Both the position numbers and the translations under genes were made by a program. Of a DNA stretch of 64,000 bases, positions 21,229 to 29,281 are shown piece after piece (the first letter of the stretch is position 1; each line of letters starts with the position of its first letter). The stretch comes from Microbacterium immunditiarum. Its GTDB lineage: Bacteria; Actinomycetota; Actinomycetes; Actinomycetales; Microbacteriaceae. Location of the stretch: contig NZ_JACCBV010000001.1 of assembly GCF_013409785.1 (NCBI RefSeq), positions 2,232,001 through 2,296,000 of the forward strand, written 5' to 3'. The notes under the pieces were generated by a model. The model was not told the DNA's origin. It saw only the letters and a list, made by a program, of their open reading frames with translations, and ran no database searches.

Positions 21229-21265
21229 ATTCGATGCAAAACATCACGTGGCCTTATGATCGAAT
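21229..21265. promoter_or_regulatory. inverted repeat and -10 box at LysR start
   Basis: ATTCGAT (21229-21235) and ATCGAAT (21259-21265) form a 7-bp inverted repeat with a 23-bp spacer, containing a smaller GATG-N5-CATC repeat. TATGAT (21255-21260) is 6 nt before the LysR ATG. LysR proteins usually bind imperfect dyads in the divergent promoter, so this is a good candidate site. Confidence 0.45.
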
Positions 21266-21266
21266 T

Positions 21267-22244
21267 ATGACCGACACGACCATCGATCCGTTCGACGCCG
21301 ACGGACTCGGTCTCGACGTGCAATCGCTGCGGCTGGTCAAAGCCGTCGCCGACGAGGGGTCGATCACCGGCGCCGCTGCCGTGCTGGGCTACAGCCAGCC
21401 CGCGATCAGCCAGCACCTCAAACGCCTCGAGACTCGCCTCGGGGTGCCGCTCGTCGAGCGCGTCGGCCGCAGCGTGCGCCTCACCGAGGCGGGGCGGGTG
21501 CTCGCACGGCACGCGCCCGCGGTCACGACGGCCCTCGATGCGGCGGCGGGTGAGCTCGCGCAGCTGCGCGGCGGTCGCACGGGCCGGGTGCGGCTCGTCT
21601 CGTTCCCGTCGGCGTCGCCGACCGTCGTCCCGCGCCTGCTGCGCGAGCTCGCGGCGACGAATCCCGGCATCCAGGTCACGTACGTCGAGGCCGAGCCGCC
21701 CGAGGCGGTCGAGGCCGTGCGCGAGGACCGCGCCGACCTCGCACTCACGTTCAGCTACCCCGGTGACCGCGACGATCCGCACGGGGCGAGCGCACGCGGA
21801 CTTTCGGTGCGTACGGCCGGGCACGACGACATGCTCGCGGTGCTGCCGCTGGAGCATCCGGCCGCTCAGCACGACGACTTCGACGTCGCGACCCTCGCGT
21901 CCGAGAACTGGATCGCCGGATGCCCGCGGTGCCGGGGGCACTTGATGGAGCTGTGCGGACGCGCGGGGTTCGAGCCGCGCATCACGTTCGAGACAGACAA
22001 CTTCGTCGCGGTCGAGGGGCTCGTGGCGCAGGGGATCGGTGTCGCGACGCTTCCTCGCCTCGCGGTCGAGGCGTTCCCGAAGCTGGGCGGTGTCGTGACC
22101 CGGCCGCTCCCGGTAGGCGAGCGTCGCACGCTTCACCTCGTGACGGCGCACGGCGCGGAGCGAGTGCCATCGATCCGGGCGGCGCTCGACACGATGCTGC
22201 ACGTGCTGCCGACGGTGCTCACCGGCAGGGGCGCCGACGGTTAG
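21267..22244 (+). CDS. LysR family transcriptional regulator
   Basis: LTTR of 325 residues: N-terminal winged HTH (about 18-78, with SITGAAAVLGYSQPAISQHLKRLE) and a periplasmic-binding-protein-like effector domain from about 105. I set the start at ATG 21267, which follows TATGAT plus 6 nt (leaderless); an ATG 84 bp upstream would overlap the divergent gene. It probably controls the divergent aminotransferase, possibly also the MFS gene. Confidence 0.88.
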   Translation: MTDTTIDPFDADGLGLDVQSLRLVKAVADEGSITGAAAVLGYSQPAISQHLKRLETRLGVPLVERVGRSVRLTEAGRVLARHAPAVTTALDAAAGELAQLRGGRTGRVRLVSFPSASPTVVPRLLRELAATNPGIQVTYVEAEPPEAVEAVREDRADLALTFSYPGDRDDPHGASARGLSVRTAGHDDMLAVLPLEHPAAQHDDFDVATLASENWIAGCPRCRGHLMELCGRAGFEPRITFETDNFVAVEGLVAQGIGVATLPRLAVEAFPKLGGVVTRPLPVGERRTLHLVTAHGAERVPSIRAALDTMLHVLPTVLTGRGADG

Positions 22245-22255
22245 TCGACTAAAAT
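22241..22255 (+). promoter_or_regulatory. gltX leaderless promoter with perfect 12-bp palindrome
   Basis: TTAGTCGACTAA (22241-22252) is a perfect palindrome starting at the LysR stop codon and running into TAAAAT (22250-22255), a -10 box 7 nt before the gltX ATG. A repressor bound here would block gltX; the binding protein is unknown. Confidence 0.45.
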
Positions 22256-22262
22256 CGATCGA

Positions 22263-23777
22263 ATGGCCTCCACCCCCGATCCCCGCACCACGACCGCGAC
22301 CGGCGCCGACGTGCGCGTGCGCTTCTGCCCGTCGCCGACGGGGCTGCCGCACGTGGGTCTCATCCGCACCGTCCTCTACAACTGGGCGTACGCGCGCCAC
22401 AACGGCGGCAAGCTGATCTTCCGCATCGAAGACACGGATGCCGCGCGCGACAGCGAGGAGAGCTACCTCCAGTTGCTCGAGGCGCTCACCTGGCTGCAGA
22501 TCGACTGGGACGAGGGCGTCGAGGTCGGCGGGCCGCACGCTCCGTACCGCCAGTCGGAGCGGCATGAGATCTACCGCGAGGTGCTCGGCAAGCTCATCGC
22601 GACCGGCGCCGTGTACGAGAGCTACTCGACCGCTGAGGAGATCGACGCCCGCAACGAGGCGAACGGCCGCGCCAAGCAGCTCGGCTACGACAACTACGAC
22701 CGCCACCTGACCGACGAGCAGAAGGCGGCGTTCCGCGCCGAGGGCCGCGAGCCCGCGTGGCGTCTGCGCGTGCCCGACGAAGACCTCACGTACGTCGACC
22801 TCATCCGCGGCGAGGTGACGTTCCCGGCGGGCTCGTTCCCCGACTTCGTGCTCGTGCGCGCCGGGGGAGTGCCGCTCTACCCGTTCGTGAACCCGGTCGA
22901 CGACGCGCTCATGGGCATCACGCACGTCATCCGCGGCGAAGACCTCATGCCCTCGACGGCCCGGCAGCTCGCGCTCTACAGCGCGCTCATCGACGCCAGC
23001 ATCACGACGTTCGTGCCGCGCTTCGGGCACATGCCGCTCGTGCTCGGCGAGACGGGCAACAAGAAGCTGTCCAAGCGCGACCCGAAGGCCGACCTGTTCC
23101 TCCAGCGCGAGAAGGGCTTCATCCACGAGGGCCTACTGAACTACCTCGCGCTGCTCGGCTGGTCGATCGCTTCCGACCGCGATGTCTTCACGCTCGACGA
23201 GCTCATCGCCGCGTTCGACATCGCCGACGTGAACCCGAACCCGGCGCGCTTCGATCAGAAGAAGGCCGAGGCGATCAACGGGGACCACATCCGGATGCTG
23301 CAGCCCGCCGACTTCGCGGAGCGGATCGTCCCCTACCTGGCATCCGCCGGGCTCGTCGCCGAGAGCCCGACGCCAGAGCAGAAGACGCTCATCGCGGCAT
23401 CCGCCCCGCTCGTGCAGGAGCGCGTGCAACTGCTCGGCGAGGTGCCGGGCCTTCTCGGGTTCCTGTTCACGGACTCGATCACGTACGCCGAGGACGCCCT
23501 GAAGTCGCTCCCCGAGAACGCCGCCGAGGTCGCGGTCGCGTCCGTTTCGGCGCTCGAGCTCATCCCGGAGTCGGAGTTCACGGCCGCGTCCGTGCAGGCG
23601 GCGCTCGCCGGCGCGCTCGTCGAGGGACTCGGGCTCAAGCCGCGCGTCGCGTACGGCCCGCTGCGCGTCGCGTTGACCGGACGCCGCGTCTCGCCGCCGC
23701 TGTTCGAGTCGATGGAGCTGCTCGGCAAGGGCGAGACGCTCCGTCGCCTCGCGGCGTTCGTCGACCACCGCGGCTGA
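22263..23777 (+). CDS. gltX: glutamate-tRNA ligase
   Basis: Class I aminoacyl-tRNA synthetase (504 residues) charging tRNA-Glu; actinobacteria also commonly mischarge tRNA-Gln through this enzyme and amidate it with GatCAB (established for the phylum). [16 protein letters not shown] contains the HIGH motif as HVGL, and KKLSKRDP is the KMSKS loop. It is immediately followed by tRNA-Gln, a functionally sensible neighbour. Confidence 0.95.
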   Translation: MASTPDPRTTTATGADVRVRFCPSPTGLPHVGLIRTVLYNWAYARHNGGKLIFRIEDTDAARDSEESYLQLLEALTWLQIDWDEGVEVGGPHAPYRQSERHEIYREVLGKLIATGAVYESYSTAEEIDARNEANGRAKQLGYDNYDRHLTDEQKAAFRAEGREPAWRLRVPDEDLTYVDLIRGEVTFPAGSFPDFVLVRAGGVPLYPFVNPVDDALMGITHVIRGEDLMPSTARQLALYSALIDASITTFVPRFGHMPLVLGETGNKKLSKRDPKADLFLQREKGFIHEGLLNYLALLGWSIASDRDVFTLDELIAAFDIADVNPNPARFDQKKAEAINGDHIRMLQPADFAERIVPYLASAGLVAESPTPEQKTLIAASAPLVQERVQLLGEVPGLLGFLFTDSITYAEDALKSLPENAAEVAVASVSALELIPESEFTAASVQAALAGALVEGLGLKPRVAYGPLRVALTGRRVSPPLFESMELLGKGETLRRLAAFVDHRG

Positions 23778-23801
23778 CGACGCGCGCGGGATCCGCTCGG
23801 T

Positions 23802-23830
23802 TTGGAGCAGGGGTGCCGGTCGTCTAGACT
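23802..23830 (+). promoter_or_regulatory. promoter of tRNA-Gln
   Basis: TTGGAG (-35), 17-bp spacer, TAGACT (-10), about 31 bp before the tRNA. Confidence 0.6.
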
Positions 23831-23861
23831 TGATCCTCGGCACGACCCCGGTCGAGACCGG

Positions 23862-23936
23862 TGGGGTATGGTGTAATTGGCAACACGGCTGATTCTGGTT
23901 CAGTTGTTCTTGGTTCGAGTCCAGGTACCCCAGCCA
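23862..23936 (+). tRNA. tRNA-Gln (anticodon CTG), CCA encoded
   Basis: Acceptor TGGGGTA pairs with TACCCCA. The anticodon loop TTCTGGT gives anticodon CTG for codon CAG, and the T-arm is CTTGG-TTCGAGT-CCAGG. The discriminator G is followed by an encoded CCA. It has its own promoter and a strong terminator. Confidence 0.93.
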
Positions 23937-23986
23937 TACGAACGTTACTCGAACCATGGTCAAATGAACTGGCCATGGAACGAACT

Positions 23987-24022
23987 GAACTCCCCTCTTG
24001 CGAGAGGGGAGTTCTTGTTTTT
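23987..24022 (+). terminator. intrinsic terminator after tRNA-Gln
   Basis: Twelve-base-pair stem GAACTCCCCTCT / AGAGGGGAGTTC with the 4-nt loop TGCG, followed by TTGTTTTT: a textbook Rho-independent terminator. Confidence 0.85.
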
Positions 24023-24162
24023 CCACCGCTGCGCTGCCGCGTAACGGCCAGCTCGGCGCTGATCTCGCGGATCCGGGCGTTGACGACTTGACGGTCGCCC
24101 GTGACGCGAATGCGGTCGGGTTCGACGCGCAGGGGCTCGGCGCTGCGCTGGCAGTGCCGCGG

Positions 24163-24366
24163 ATGACCCCCCGCTACTCCGCTGCGCGGGTCGAAGCCGC
24201 TGCTGGGATCGCGCTCGAATCCCGGGTCCGGTCTCCGCGATACGCGCATCTGCGACCGATCCTGGAGTCGGGCCAGGACCAGACCGGCAGACGGCTACCG
24301 AGGTTCGAACCGTCGGCTTAGGAGGAACCTGCCGGGTATGTCCGCGGCGCCGACTACTACGGGCGG
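24163..24366 (+). pseudogene. remnant of an IS21-type istA 3' end
   Basis: One frame reads RYSAARVEAAAGIALE, RSPRYAHLRPILESGQDQ, then (after a TAG at 24319) EEPAGYVRGADYYG. This resembles the C-terminus of IS21-family IstA transposases (the RVEAA...SPRYAHLKPIL..GQD region). The internal stop and missing 5' part make it a decayed fragment. It does not match the C-terminus of the intact IstA at 31729-32934, so it comes from a different element. No confident gene is seen elsewhere between 24023 and 24477. Confidence 0.45.
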
Positions 24367-24477
24367 GCTTGCGTTACCCGAACGCGGACCTCCGCCGCGT
24401 CGACATGCTCGAACAGCGCGGCCTTACGACCCAACGCGCTCAGAGCAGCCGCCGCCGGTCGCCGCCCTCCGCGCGCG

Positions 24478-25413
24478 TCAGCGCGCCGCGGCGGACGCCC
24501 CCGACCGTGCCGCCTTGAGCGACCGTGCGATCCCCTCCTCGTACGAGGTCGGCACGAGCCCGAGCTCGCGCTCGATCGCGCTCGAGTCGAACACATAGTC
24601 GCTCGTGTTCTGGTACGACAGCTCAAGCGTCTCGCGCGCCGTCGGCACGAACAGTCCGCCGAGGCGCACCGTGAATCGCGACATGGTGCGCACGGGGCGC
24701 GCACCACCCGTTGCCAGGAGCATGAGCTGTTCGCCCGTGAGGGCCGGCGTTGCGGTCGGCGCATGCCAGGTGCGGCCCTGCGCCGCGGGGGTCGTGCCGA
24801 CGAGCGCGAGCGCCTCCCCGAGGTCCGGAACGAACGTCATCGAGTGCCGATGGCTCGCGTCGAACATCCACACCGGCGGCTTTCCGGCCACCACGTTGTC
24901 GATCACAAACGTGTTGAACACGCTCGTAGCCACACCGGGTCCGTAGAAGTCGGCGGACCGCACGATCGTGGCACCGAAACCGCCGTCGGTGGCCGACTGC
25001 AGCATCCGGATCAGCTCCAGACGCAGACGGCCCTTTCCGGTCGTGGGTCGATAGGGAGTCTGTTCGGTCATCGGGCCGTCGACCTGGCCATATGGATAGA
25101 CGTTGTCGAGAAACACCAGGTGCGCGCCGGAGTCGCGCGCGGCGGCGATCGTGTTGCGCATGACGACCGGCCACTGCGCGCGCCATGCCTTCGTGGAGTA
25201 CGGCAGCCCGGCTGCCAGGTACACGACGCTGGCACGATCGACGGCAGCCCTCGTCTGCGCGAGATCCAGCAGATTGGCGACCGCAGAGCGAGCACCGGAA
25301 GGAGCTGCGGATGTGCGACTCACCGAGACGACATCGAGCCCTTTTGCGATGAGCGCGGCAACGGTGGCGCGACCGGCCGAACCGTTGCCACCGAGCACGA
25401 CATGAGTATTCAC
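24478..25413 (-). CDS. NAD(P)-dependent epimerase/dehydratase family protein
   Basis: Extended/atypical SDR of 311 residues with an N-terminal LGGNGSAGRATV (GxxGxxG) cofactor loop, YLAAGLPYSTKAW, and FLDNVYPYGQV (Tyr in place of the usual YxxxK context). The substrate is unknown; NAD-epimerase-like proteins in this arrangement are often isomerases or reductases of small carbonyls. The GTG at 25413 follows AAGGA with 7-nt spacing and overlaps the stop of the MerR gene by 4 bp, so regulator and enzyme are one operon. Confidence 0.8.
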   Translation of the reverse strand: MNTHVVLGGNGSAGRATVAALIAKGLDVVSVSRTSAAPSGARSAVANLLDLAQTRAAVDRASVVYLAAGLPYSTKAWRAQWPVVMRNTIAAARDSGAHLVFLDNVYPYGQVDGPMTEQTPYRPTTGKGRLRLELIRMLQSATDGGFGATIVRSADFYGPGVATSVFNTFVIDNVVAGKPPVWMFDASHRHSMTFVPDLGEALALVGTTPAAQGRTWHAPTATPALTGEQLMLLATGGARPVRTMSRFTVRLGGLFVPTARETLELSYQNTSDYVFDSSAIERELGLVPTSYEEGIARSLKAARSGASAAAR

Positions 25414-26048
25414 GTGGATTCCTTTCTCCGGTCCTGTTTTGTGTTCGAGACGAAAGACGTCTCGTGTTCCTGAGCGAGCCTGCGCAGGCCCGCGATGAGG
25501 CTGTCGCCCATCACCGTGCCGACCACCATCGCCTCGACGACGTGATCGGGTCGGTCGAGGCCGGCCAGCAGAGCGAGGTCGGCCTGGGCGATGCGCTCGG
25601 CCGCGTCGGCATAGGCGGCCAGATAGTCGTCACCGACGTGCGCCGAGATCGCGTCGAACGCATCGAGCGCCCGCGCGGCGGTGTCGAGACCTGGGTTGCC
25701 GCCCGACGTGTGCCAGCCCTTCGCCAAAACGACCTCGTCAACTCGGTCTCGGGATGCCGCCGAGCCGGGCGGGCGGCCCGCGTCGAGCGCATGTTGCACC
25801 GCCGCGAACGCGTAGACGAGGTCATGGTGCGAGTCGAGCACGCCCAGCACGTCTCGTGCAGCGCTGATGGTGAGACCGCCGGTGGTGAGCAACGCGCGCA
25901 CGAGCCTCGCCCGTTGCACGTGCGCCTCGTCGTAGTCGGTGCGGTTGGCGCCGAGTCGCTCGCCCTCCGGCACGAGGCCTTCACGGATGTAGTACTTCCA
26001 CGTCGCAGTGGTCACACCGACTGCTGCGGCCGCTTCACCGATTCTCAC
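25410..26048 (-). CDS. MerR family transcriptional regulator
   Basis: Protein of 212 residues with an N-terminal MerR HTH (MRIGEAAAAVGVTTATWKYY, about residues 1-70) and a C-terminal all-alpha domain without the Cys pairs of metal-sensing MerR proteins, so a small-molecule ligand is more likely. The GTG at 26048 follows TACTAT plus 6 nt. A 26-bp perfect palindrome covers this -10, arguing for autoregulation of the regulator-epimerase operon. Confidence 0.85.
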   Translation of the reverse strand: MRIGEAAAAVGVTTATWKYYIREGLVPEGERLGANRTDYDEAHVQRARLVRALLTTGGLTISAARDVLGVLDSHHDLVYAFAAVQHALDAGRPPGSAASRDRVDEVVLAKGWHTSGGNPGLDTAARALDAFDAISAHVGDDYLAAYADAAERIAQADLALLAGLDRPDHVVEAMVVGTVMGDSLIAGLRRLAQEHETSFVSNTKQDRRKEST

Positions 26049-26055
26049 TTACTGA

Positions 26056-26081
26056 TAGTATCACTATCGATAGTGATACTA
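26056..26081. promoter_or_regulatory. 26-bp perfect palindrome, operator of the MerR operon
   Basis: Half-site TAGTATCACTATC followed directly by its reverse complement. It overlaps the minus-strand -10 TACTAT (26060-26055), and a nested repeat GATAGT-ATC-ACTATC overlaps its left half. The only regulator next to it is the MerR protein transcribed from it. Confidence 0.7.
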
Positions 26082-26372
26082 CCAGCAAGGATCAGCGCGA
26101 GGCCGTGGCGCGGCGGAACGAGCGCCCGGTGGCGGTGCCGTCGATCTCGGCTTGAGCGTCGCGGACCATACCGATCCACCGTTCATCTGACAGACCCGCG
26201 GTTGACGAGTTCGTTCGGGTCTGCGCCACGGTCAGACAGCTCGTCGACGTCGGTTGGACGGGCGTCGGGCCGCTTCTTTGGCGACCCGGGCGAGTAGCTG
26301 TTGCAGCCGCTGCTCTGTGACGGGCGGGTATGGTGCTCGTGTAGCGGTGACCCCCGCGGAGGTAGTCACGGG
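26082..26372. other. gap with degraded coding-like sequence
   Basis: No intact gene. On the minus strand short coding-like stretches appear (EQRLQQLLARVAKEAARRP near 26310, LSDERWIGMVRDAQAEIDG near 26170) in different frames and broken by stops, suggesting a decayed gene that I cannot identify. Confidence 0.4.
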
Positions 26373-26930
26373 TTAGCCGAGGTCGAAGAATCCGTCGAAC
26401 CCGCTGTCTGCGTCGGGACCGGCGAAAGCGTCTTGCGCGCCCGAGTCGGGCGCCTCGTCTCCTGTGGCCGAGTCACCGACCGGGCTCCATGCTTGCCACG
26501 CCAAGGTCGTCAACGCGAACGTGCAAAACAACTCGTAGGCGAGAAAGGTCGCCAGCGTGTTGTTGTCCAAGCCCGCGCGAGGGTCGTCGCCGGGTGCACC
26601 GTGGGGGTCGTACAGGACCTTCCTCATAGTCCCCGGGTTATGGCGCTCCGCCCTCGTTGCGGCGGCCGCCAAGCTCGCGGCACTGGCGTCATGCGGCCTG
26701 GCGGCGTCGCCGATCGCTATGTCGTTGAGCCTGTGGAAGATCGTCCCGCGCTGTTCGGTGGTGAGTCGTTCGAAGGTCTCATAGTGGATCTTCTCGACCG
26801 TTTCCGGGGGCGCGGTGGCGAGCATCCGTTCATACTCTACGATTGCGACGCTGGAGGCACTCTCGCCGGGCGGGTTTTGCTCTGTTGCGGTGTCCCGATT
26901 GCGGCCAAAGAGCCAGTCAAAAGCGCCCAT
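26373..26930 (-). CDS. conserved hypothetical protein, last gene of redox operon
   Basis: Protein of 185 residues that I do not recognise by function. It begins MGAFDWLFGRNR, has a charged helical middle (about 28-90, EYERMLATAPPETVEKIHYETFE-like), a short hydrophobic stretch near 125-142, and an acidic Gly/Asp tail ending GFDGFFDLG. AAGGAG precedes the ATG. Only 21 bp separates it from the thioredoxin-like gene, so it is the last gene of the epoxide hydrolase operon; a small aggregation-prone or membrane-peripheral accessory protein is possible. Confidence 0.65.
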   Translation of the reverse strand: MGAFDWLFGRNRDTATEQNPPGESASSVAIVEYERMLATAPPETVEKIHYETFERLTTEQRGTIFHRLNDIAIGDAARPHDASAASLAAAATRAERHNPGTMRKVLYDPHGAPGDDPRAGLDNNTLATFLAYELFCTFALTTLAWQAWSPVGDSATGDEAPDSGAQDAFAGPDADSGFDGFFDLG

Positions 26931-26951
26931 CGTGCGCTCCTTTCGTGTGAG

Positions 26952-28025
26952 TCACCCGAACGTGAAGCAGTAGGCGGCCGCCGCGGGCGCAAAGAACTCG
27001 ATCTCGAACCGGTGTGAGGCGAACAAGTTGGGCTGGCGGATGAGCTGGTGTGCGTCGTGGTGCCGCAGGACGCCGTGGCCGTAACTGTCGACGTGACCTC
27101 CAGCGGCTTTGCCCGGCGGGTTGCCGTCGAGCGTCACAGCGAACGGTATTGGGGCGCCCGAGGAACCAGGTCCCATGACGAGGTTGACGTCTCGGGAGTG
27201 AAACTCGAAGGCGATACGAGCGCCCGCGCCGCCGGCGATGATCGCCTCGCCTGTGTCAGTCCACGTCCCCTCGAGATCCCAGGAGTTGAGTGTTAGGACG
27301 CTCTGGCCGCTGTACTCGTACGCGACGCCCGGGGGAGCGACGCCCGCTCGCACGAAGCCGTTGGCACGCGTTAACCCGAGGTAGGTTTCCGGCGACCGTT
27401 GAGACCGCCAGTCCGCGGCAACTTCAAGTCCGCTTGACGAGGGTTCGACGAGGCGGGTATCGAGCATGTCCGCCCCTGCTTCCAAGAGCAGTCGCTGCAG
27501 CACCATCTCGGTTTGCGCGTACTCGCCTTCGCCGAAGTGGTGGTGCCGGAGGCGACCATTCGCGTCGGCGATGTACAGAGCGGGCCAGAACCGGTTGCTG
27601 AACGCTTGCCAGACCTGGAAGTCGCTGTCGAGCGCGATGGGGTAGCTGACGTCGAGGTTTCGGGCAGCACGCGTGACGTTGTCGGTTTCTCGTTCGAAGC
27701 TGAACTCGGGACTGTGGACGCCGACGGTGAGGAGCCCGTCGGCCTCGTACTTGGCGTGCCATTCGCGGAGGTAGGGGAGGGTGCGGATCCAGTTCACGCA
27801 GGTGTAAGTCCAGAAGTCGACGAGGACGACGTGCCCGCGCATGTCGGCGGCGGTGAGTGGCTCGGAGTTAAGCCAACCCGATGCTCCGTCCAGAGGTGCG
27901 AGCGGCCCCTCGTCGGGCAGCGTGCCCGCGTCGCCGGTCAGCCAGTGGGCGATGGTGCTGATGATTCGATTGCGTTGAGGACCTGGCGCCGTGGGTTCGA
28001 CTGAAGAGGTGGGTTCAGCGCTCAT
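26952..28025 (-). CDS. thioredoxin-like protein with DipZ-type C-terminal domain
   Basis: Protein of 357 residues. Residues about 40-185 are a TlpA/thioredoxin fold with the active site FWTYTCVNWIRTLP, where Cys76 is present but the resolving Cys is Trp79, so it is not a CxxC disulfide reductase. Residues about 200-357 resemble the beta-rich C-terminal domain of DipZ proteins (GTWTDTGEAI..., ending AYCFTFG). The CcdA membrane domain of DipZ is absent, and I see no signal peptide, so it is probably cytoplasmic or peripheral. A one-Cys peroxidase-like or carrier role is possible. It overlaps the AhpD-like gene by 11 bp. Confidence 0.75.
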   Translation of the reverse strand: MSAEPTSSVEPTAPGPQRNRIISTIAHWLTGDAGTLPDEGPLAPLDGASGWLNSEPLTAADMRGHVVLVDFWTYTCVNWIRTLPYLREWHAKYEADGLLTVGVHSPEFSFERETDNVTRAARNLDVSYPIALDSDFQVWQAFSNRFWPALYIADANGRLRHHHFGEGEYAQTEMVLQRLLLEAGADMLDTRLVEPSSSGLEVAADWRSQRSPETYLGLTRANGFVRAGVAPPGVAYEYSGQSVLTLNSWDLEGTWTDTGEAIIAGGAGARIAFEFHSRDVNLVMGPGSSGAPIPFAVTLDGNPPGKAAGGHVDSYGHGVLRHHDAHQLIRQPNLFASHRFEIEFFAPAAAAYCFTFG

Positions 28026-28548
28026 GGGGTGGTCTCTCCAGTCCGGATTGGTCGAGAGCAGGTCTGCGGTCGACGGGCACGCTGCCCTGCGCGAGCTTGA
28101 GCCGCGTCCACACGGCCATGTTGATGACGACGGCCGCGATTTCGGCTATCTCGGCGGGGGAGAAGTGTCGCGTCAGCTCTTCGTGGCGTGATGCGAACAC
28201 GGCGGTGTCGTACAGCGTGAGGCTCTCGCAGTACGCCAGTGCCGCCTTGTCTCGAGGGGTGAAGGAAGCGCTGTCCTGCCAGGCCGCAAGGTGGGCGATG
28301 AGGAACGGGGGGATCCCGATGTCGTGGGCGACCCGGGTGTGCAGGATGAGGCAATACGCGCACGGGTTGAGCTGCGCCACGCGAAGGCGGAGCAGCTCTG
28401 CCAGTTGGCGGTCGAGGATCAGTTCGGCGGTGTACCCGAATCGTGCTGCCATTGCGAGGGCGAGCGGGTAGAGGGCGGAGTCGTCCGGATGAAAGCGGAT
28501 GTCCTCAAACGTGACGTCGCCGCTAGTCCCAGCAGGTGAGTGATCCAT
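28015..28548 (-). CDS. carboxymuconolactone decarboxylase / AhpD-like protein
   Basis: AhpD-fold protein of 177 residues. NPCAYCLILHT (Cys63, Cys66, His70 from the chosen start) is the CxxC-x3-H redox site of the alkylhydroperoxidase AhpD family. The start is uncertain: ATG 28548 is used here, but GTG 28563 is in frame. It is placed between an FMN reductase and the thioredoxin-like protein, with overlap to the latter, so it is probably part of a peroxide or electrophile detoxification chain. Confidence 0.82.
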   Translation of the reverse strand: MDHSPAGTSGDVTFEDIRFHPDDSALYPLALAMAARFGYTAELILDRQLAELLRLRVAQLNPCAYCLILHTRVAHDIGIPPFLIAHLAAWQDSASFTPRDKAALAYCESLTLYDTAVFASRHEELTRHFSPAEIAEIAAVVINMAVWTRLKLAQGSVPVDRRPALDQSGLERPPHER

Positions 28549-28569
28549 AACCGATGCCTGCACCCTGGC

Positions 28570-29169
28570 TTACTTGGTGCTCTCGGGATGCGGGTCGCCG
28601 ATGTGTCCGGGGGCGGACGCGAGAACTCGCCGAACGAATCCGTCATACTCCTCCATGTAGTGGCGGAGGAAGTCGGCCGTACGGGCGTCGCTTACCGAGC
28701 CGTCCTGGCCGAAGTGATCGGAGTCGAAGATGATGTACGCCTCTGGCGCGTTCAGCTGTGGCGCGTCGAGGAAGCTCAGCACGCTCCGCATCGAGGCTTG
28801 CATGACCGCGGTCCCGATGTGTCCGGGCGAGGCGCCGATGATGCCGGTGGGCTTCATGGCGAAGGAGTTCGAACCCCAGGGTCGCGAGCCCCAATCGATG
28901 GCGTTCTTGAGCGCGCCGGGGATGGAGCGGTTGAACTCCGGAGAGACGAACAGGATGCCGTCCGAGGCGTCGATTGCCTGCTTGAGCACGCGGGCCGGAG
29001 CCGGGAAGTCCGCGTCGTAGTCCTGGCTATAGAGGGGCAGGTTGCGGATCTCGATCTCAGTGAAGGTGAGGTCCGGCGGAGAGAGGGTGATCAGCGCTTT
29101 CGAGAGGATCCTGTTGATGGAGGTGCTCGACAAGCTCCCTACGAAGAACCCGATGTTGTAGGTGGACAT
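28570..29169 (-). CDS. NADPH-dependent FMN reductase family protein
   Basis: Flavodoxin-like oxidoreductase of 199 residues (ChrR/ArsH/azoreductase-like). VGSLSSTSINRILSKAL forms the FMN phosphate loop, and SPEFNRSIPGALKNAIDW (about 78-95) is the family signature; GHIGTAVMQ follows. It likely transfers electrons from NAD(P)H to quinones, flavins or electrophilic substrates. It lies in the same orientation as its neighbours in the redox operon, after a 112-bp gap following the quinone oxidoreductase gene. Confidence 0.88.
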   Translation of the reverse strand: MSTYNIGFFVGSLSSTSINRILSKALITLSPPDLTFTEIEIRNLPLYSQDYDADFPAPARVLKQAIDASDGILFVSPEFNRSIPGALKNAIDWGSRPWGSNSFAMKPTGIIGASPGHIGTAVMQASMRSVLSFLDAPQLNAPEAYIIFDSDHFGQDGSVSDARTADFLRHYMEEYDGFVRRVLASAPGHIGDPHPESTK

Positions 29170-29281
29170 CGGTGGGCTCCAATCTGTTCACGTTAGGGGA
29201 AGTGCCGCGGCCAGCGACCGGACCCGCGTGCGGGCTGGCCGCAGCACTCCTGCAATGCGTTTGTTGTGTTGGTGACGGCAG

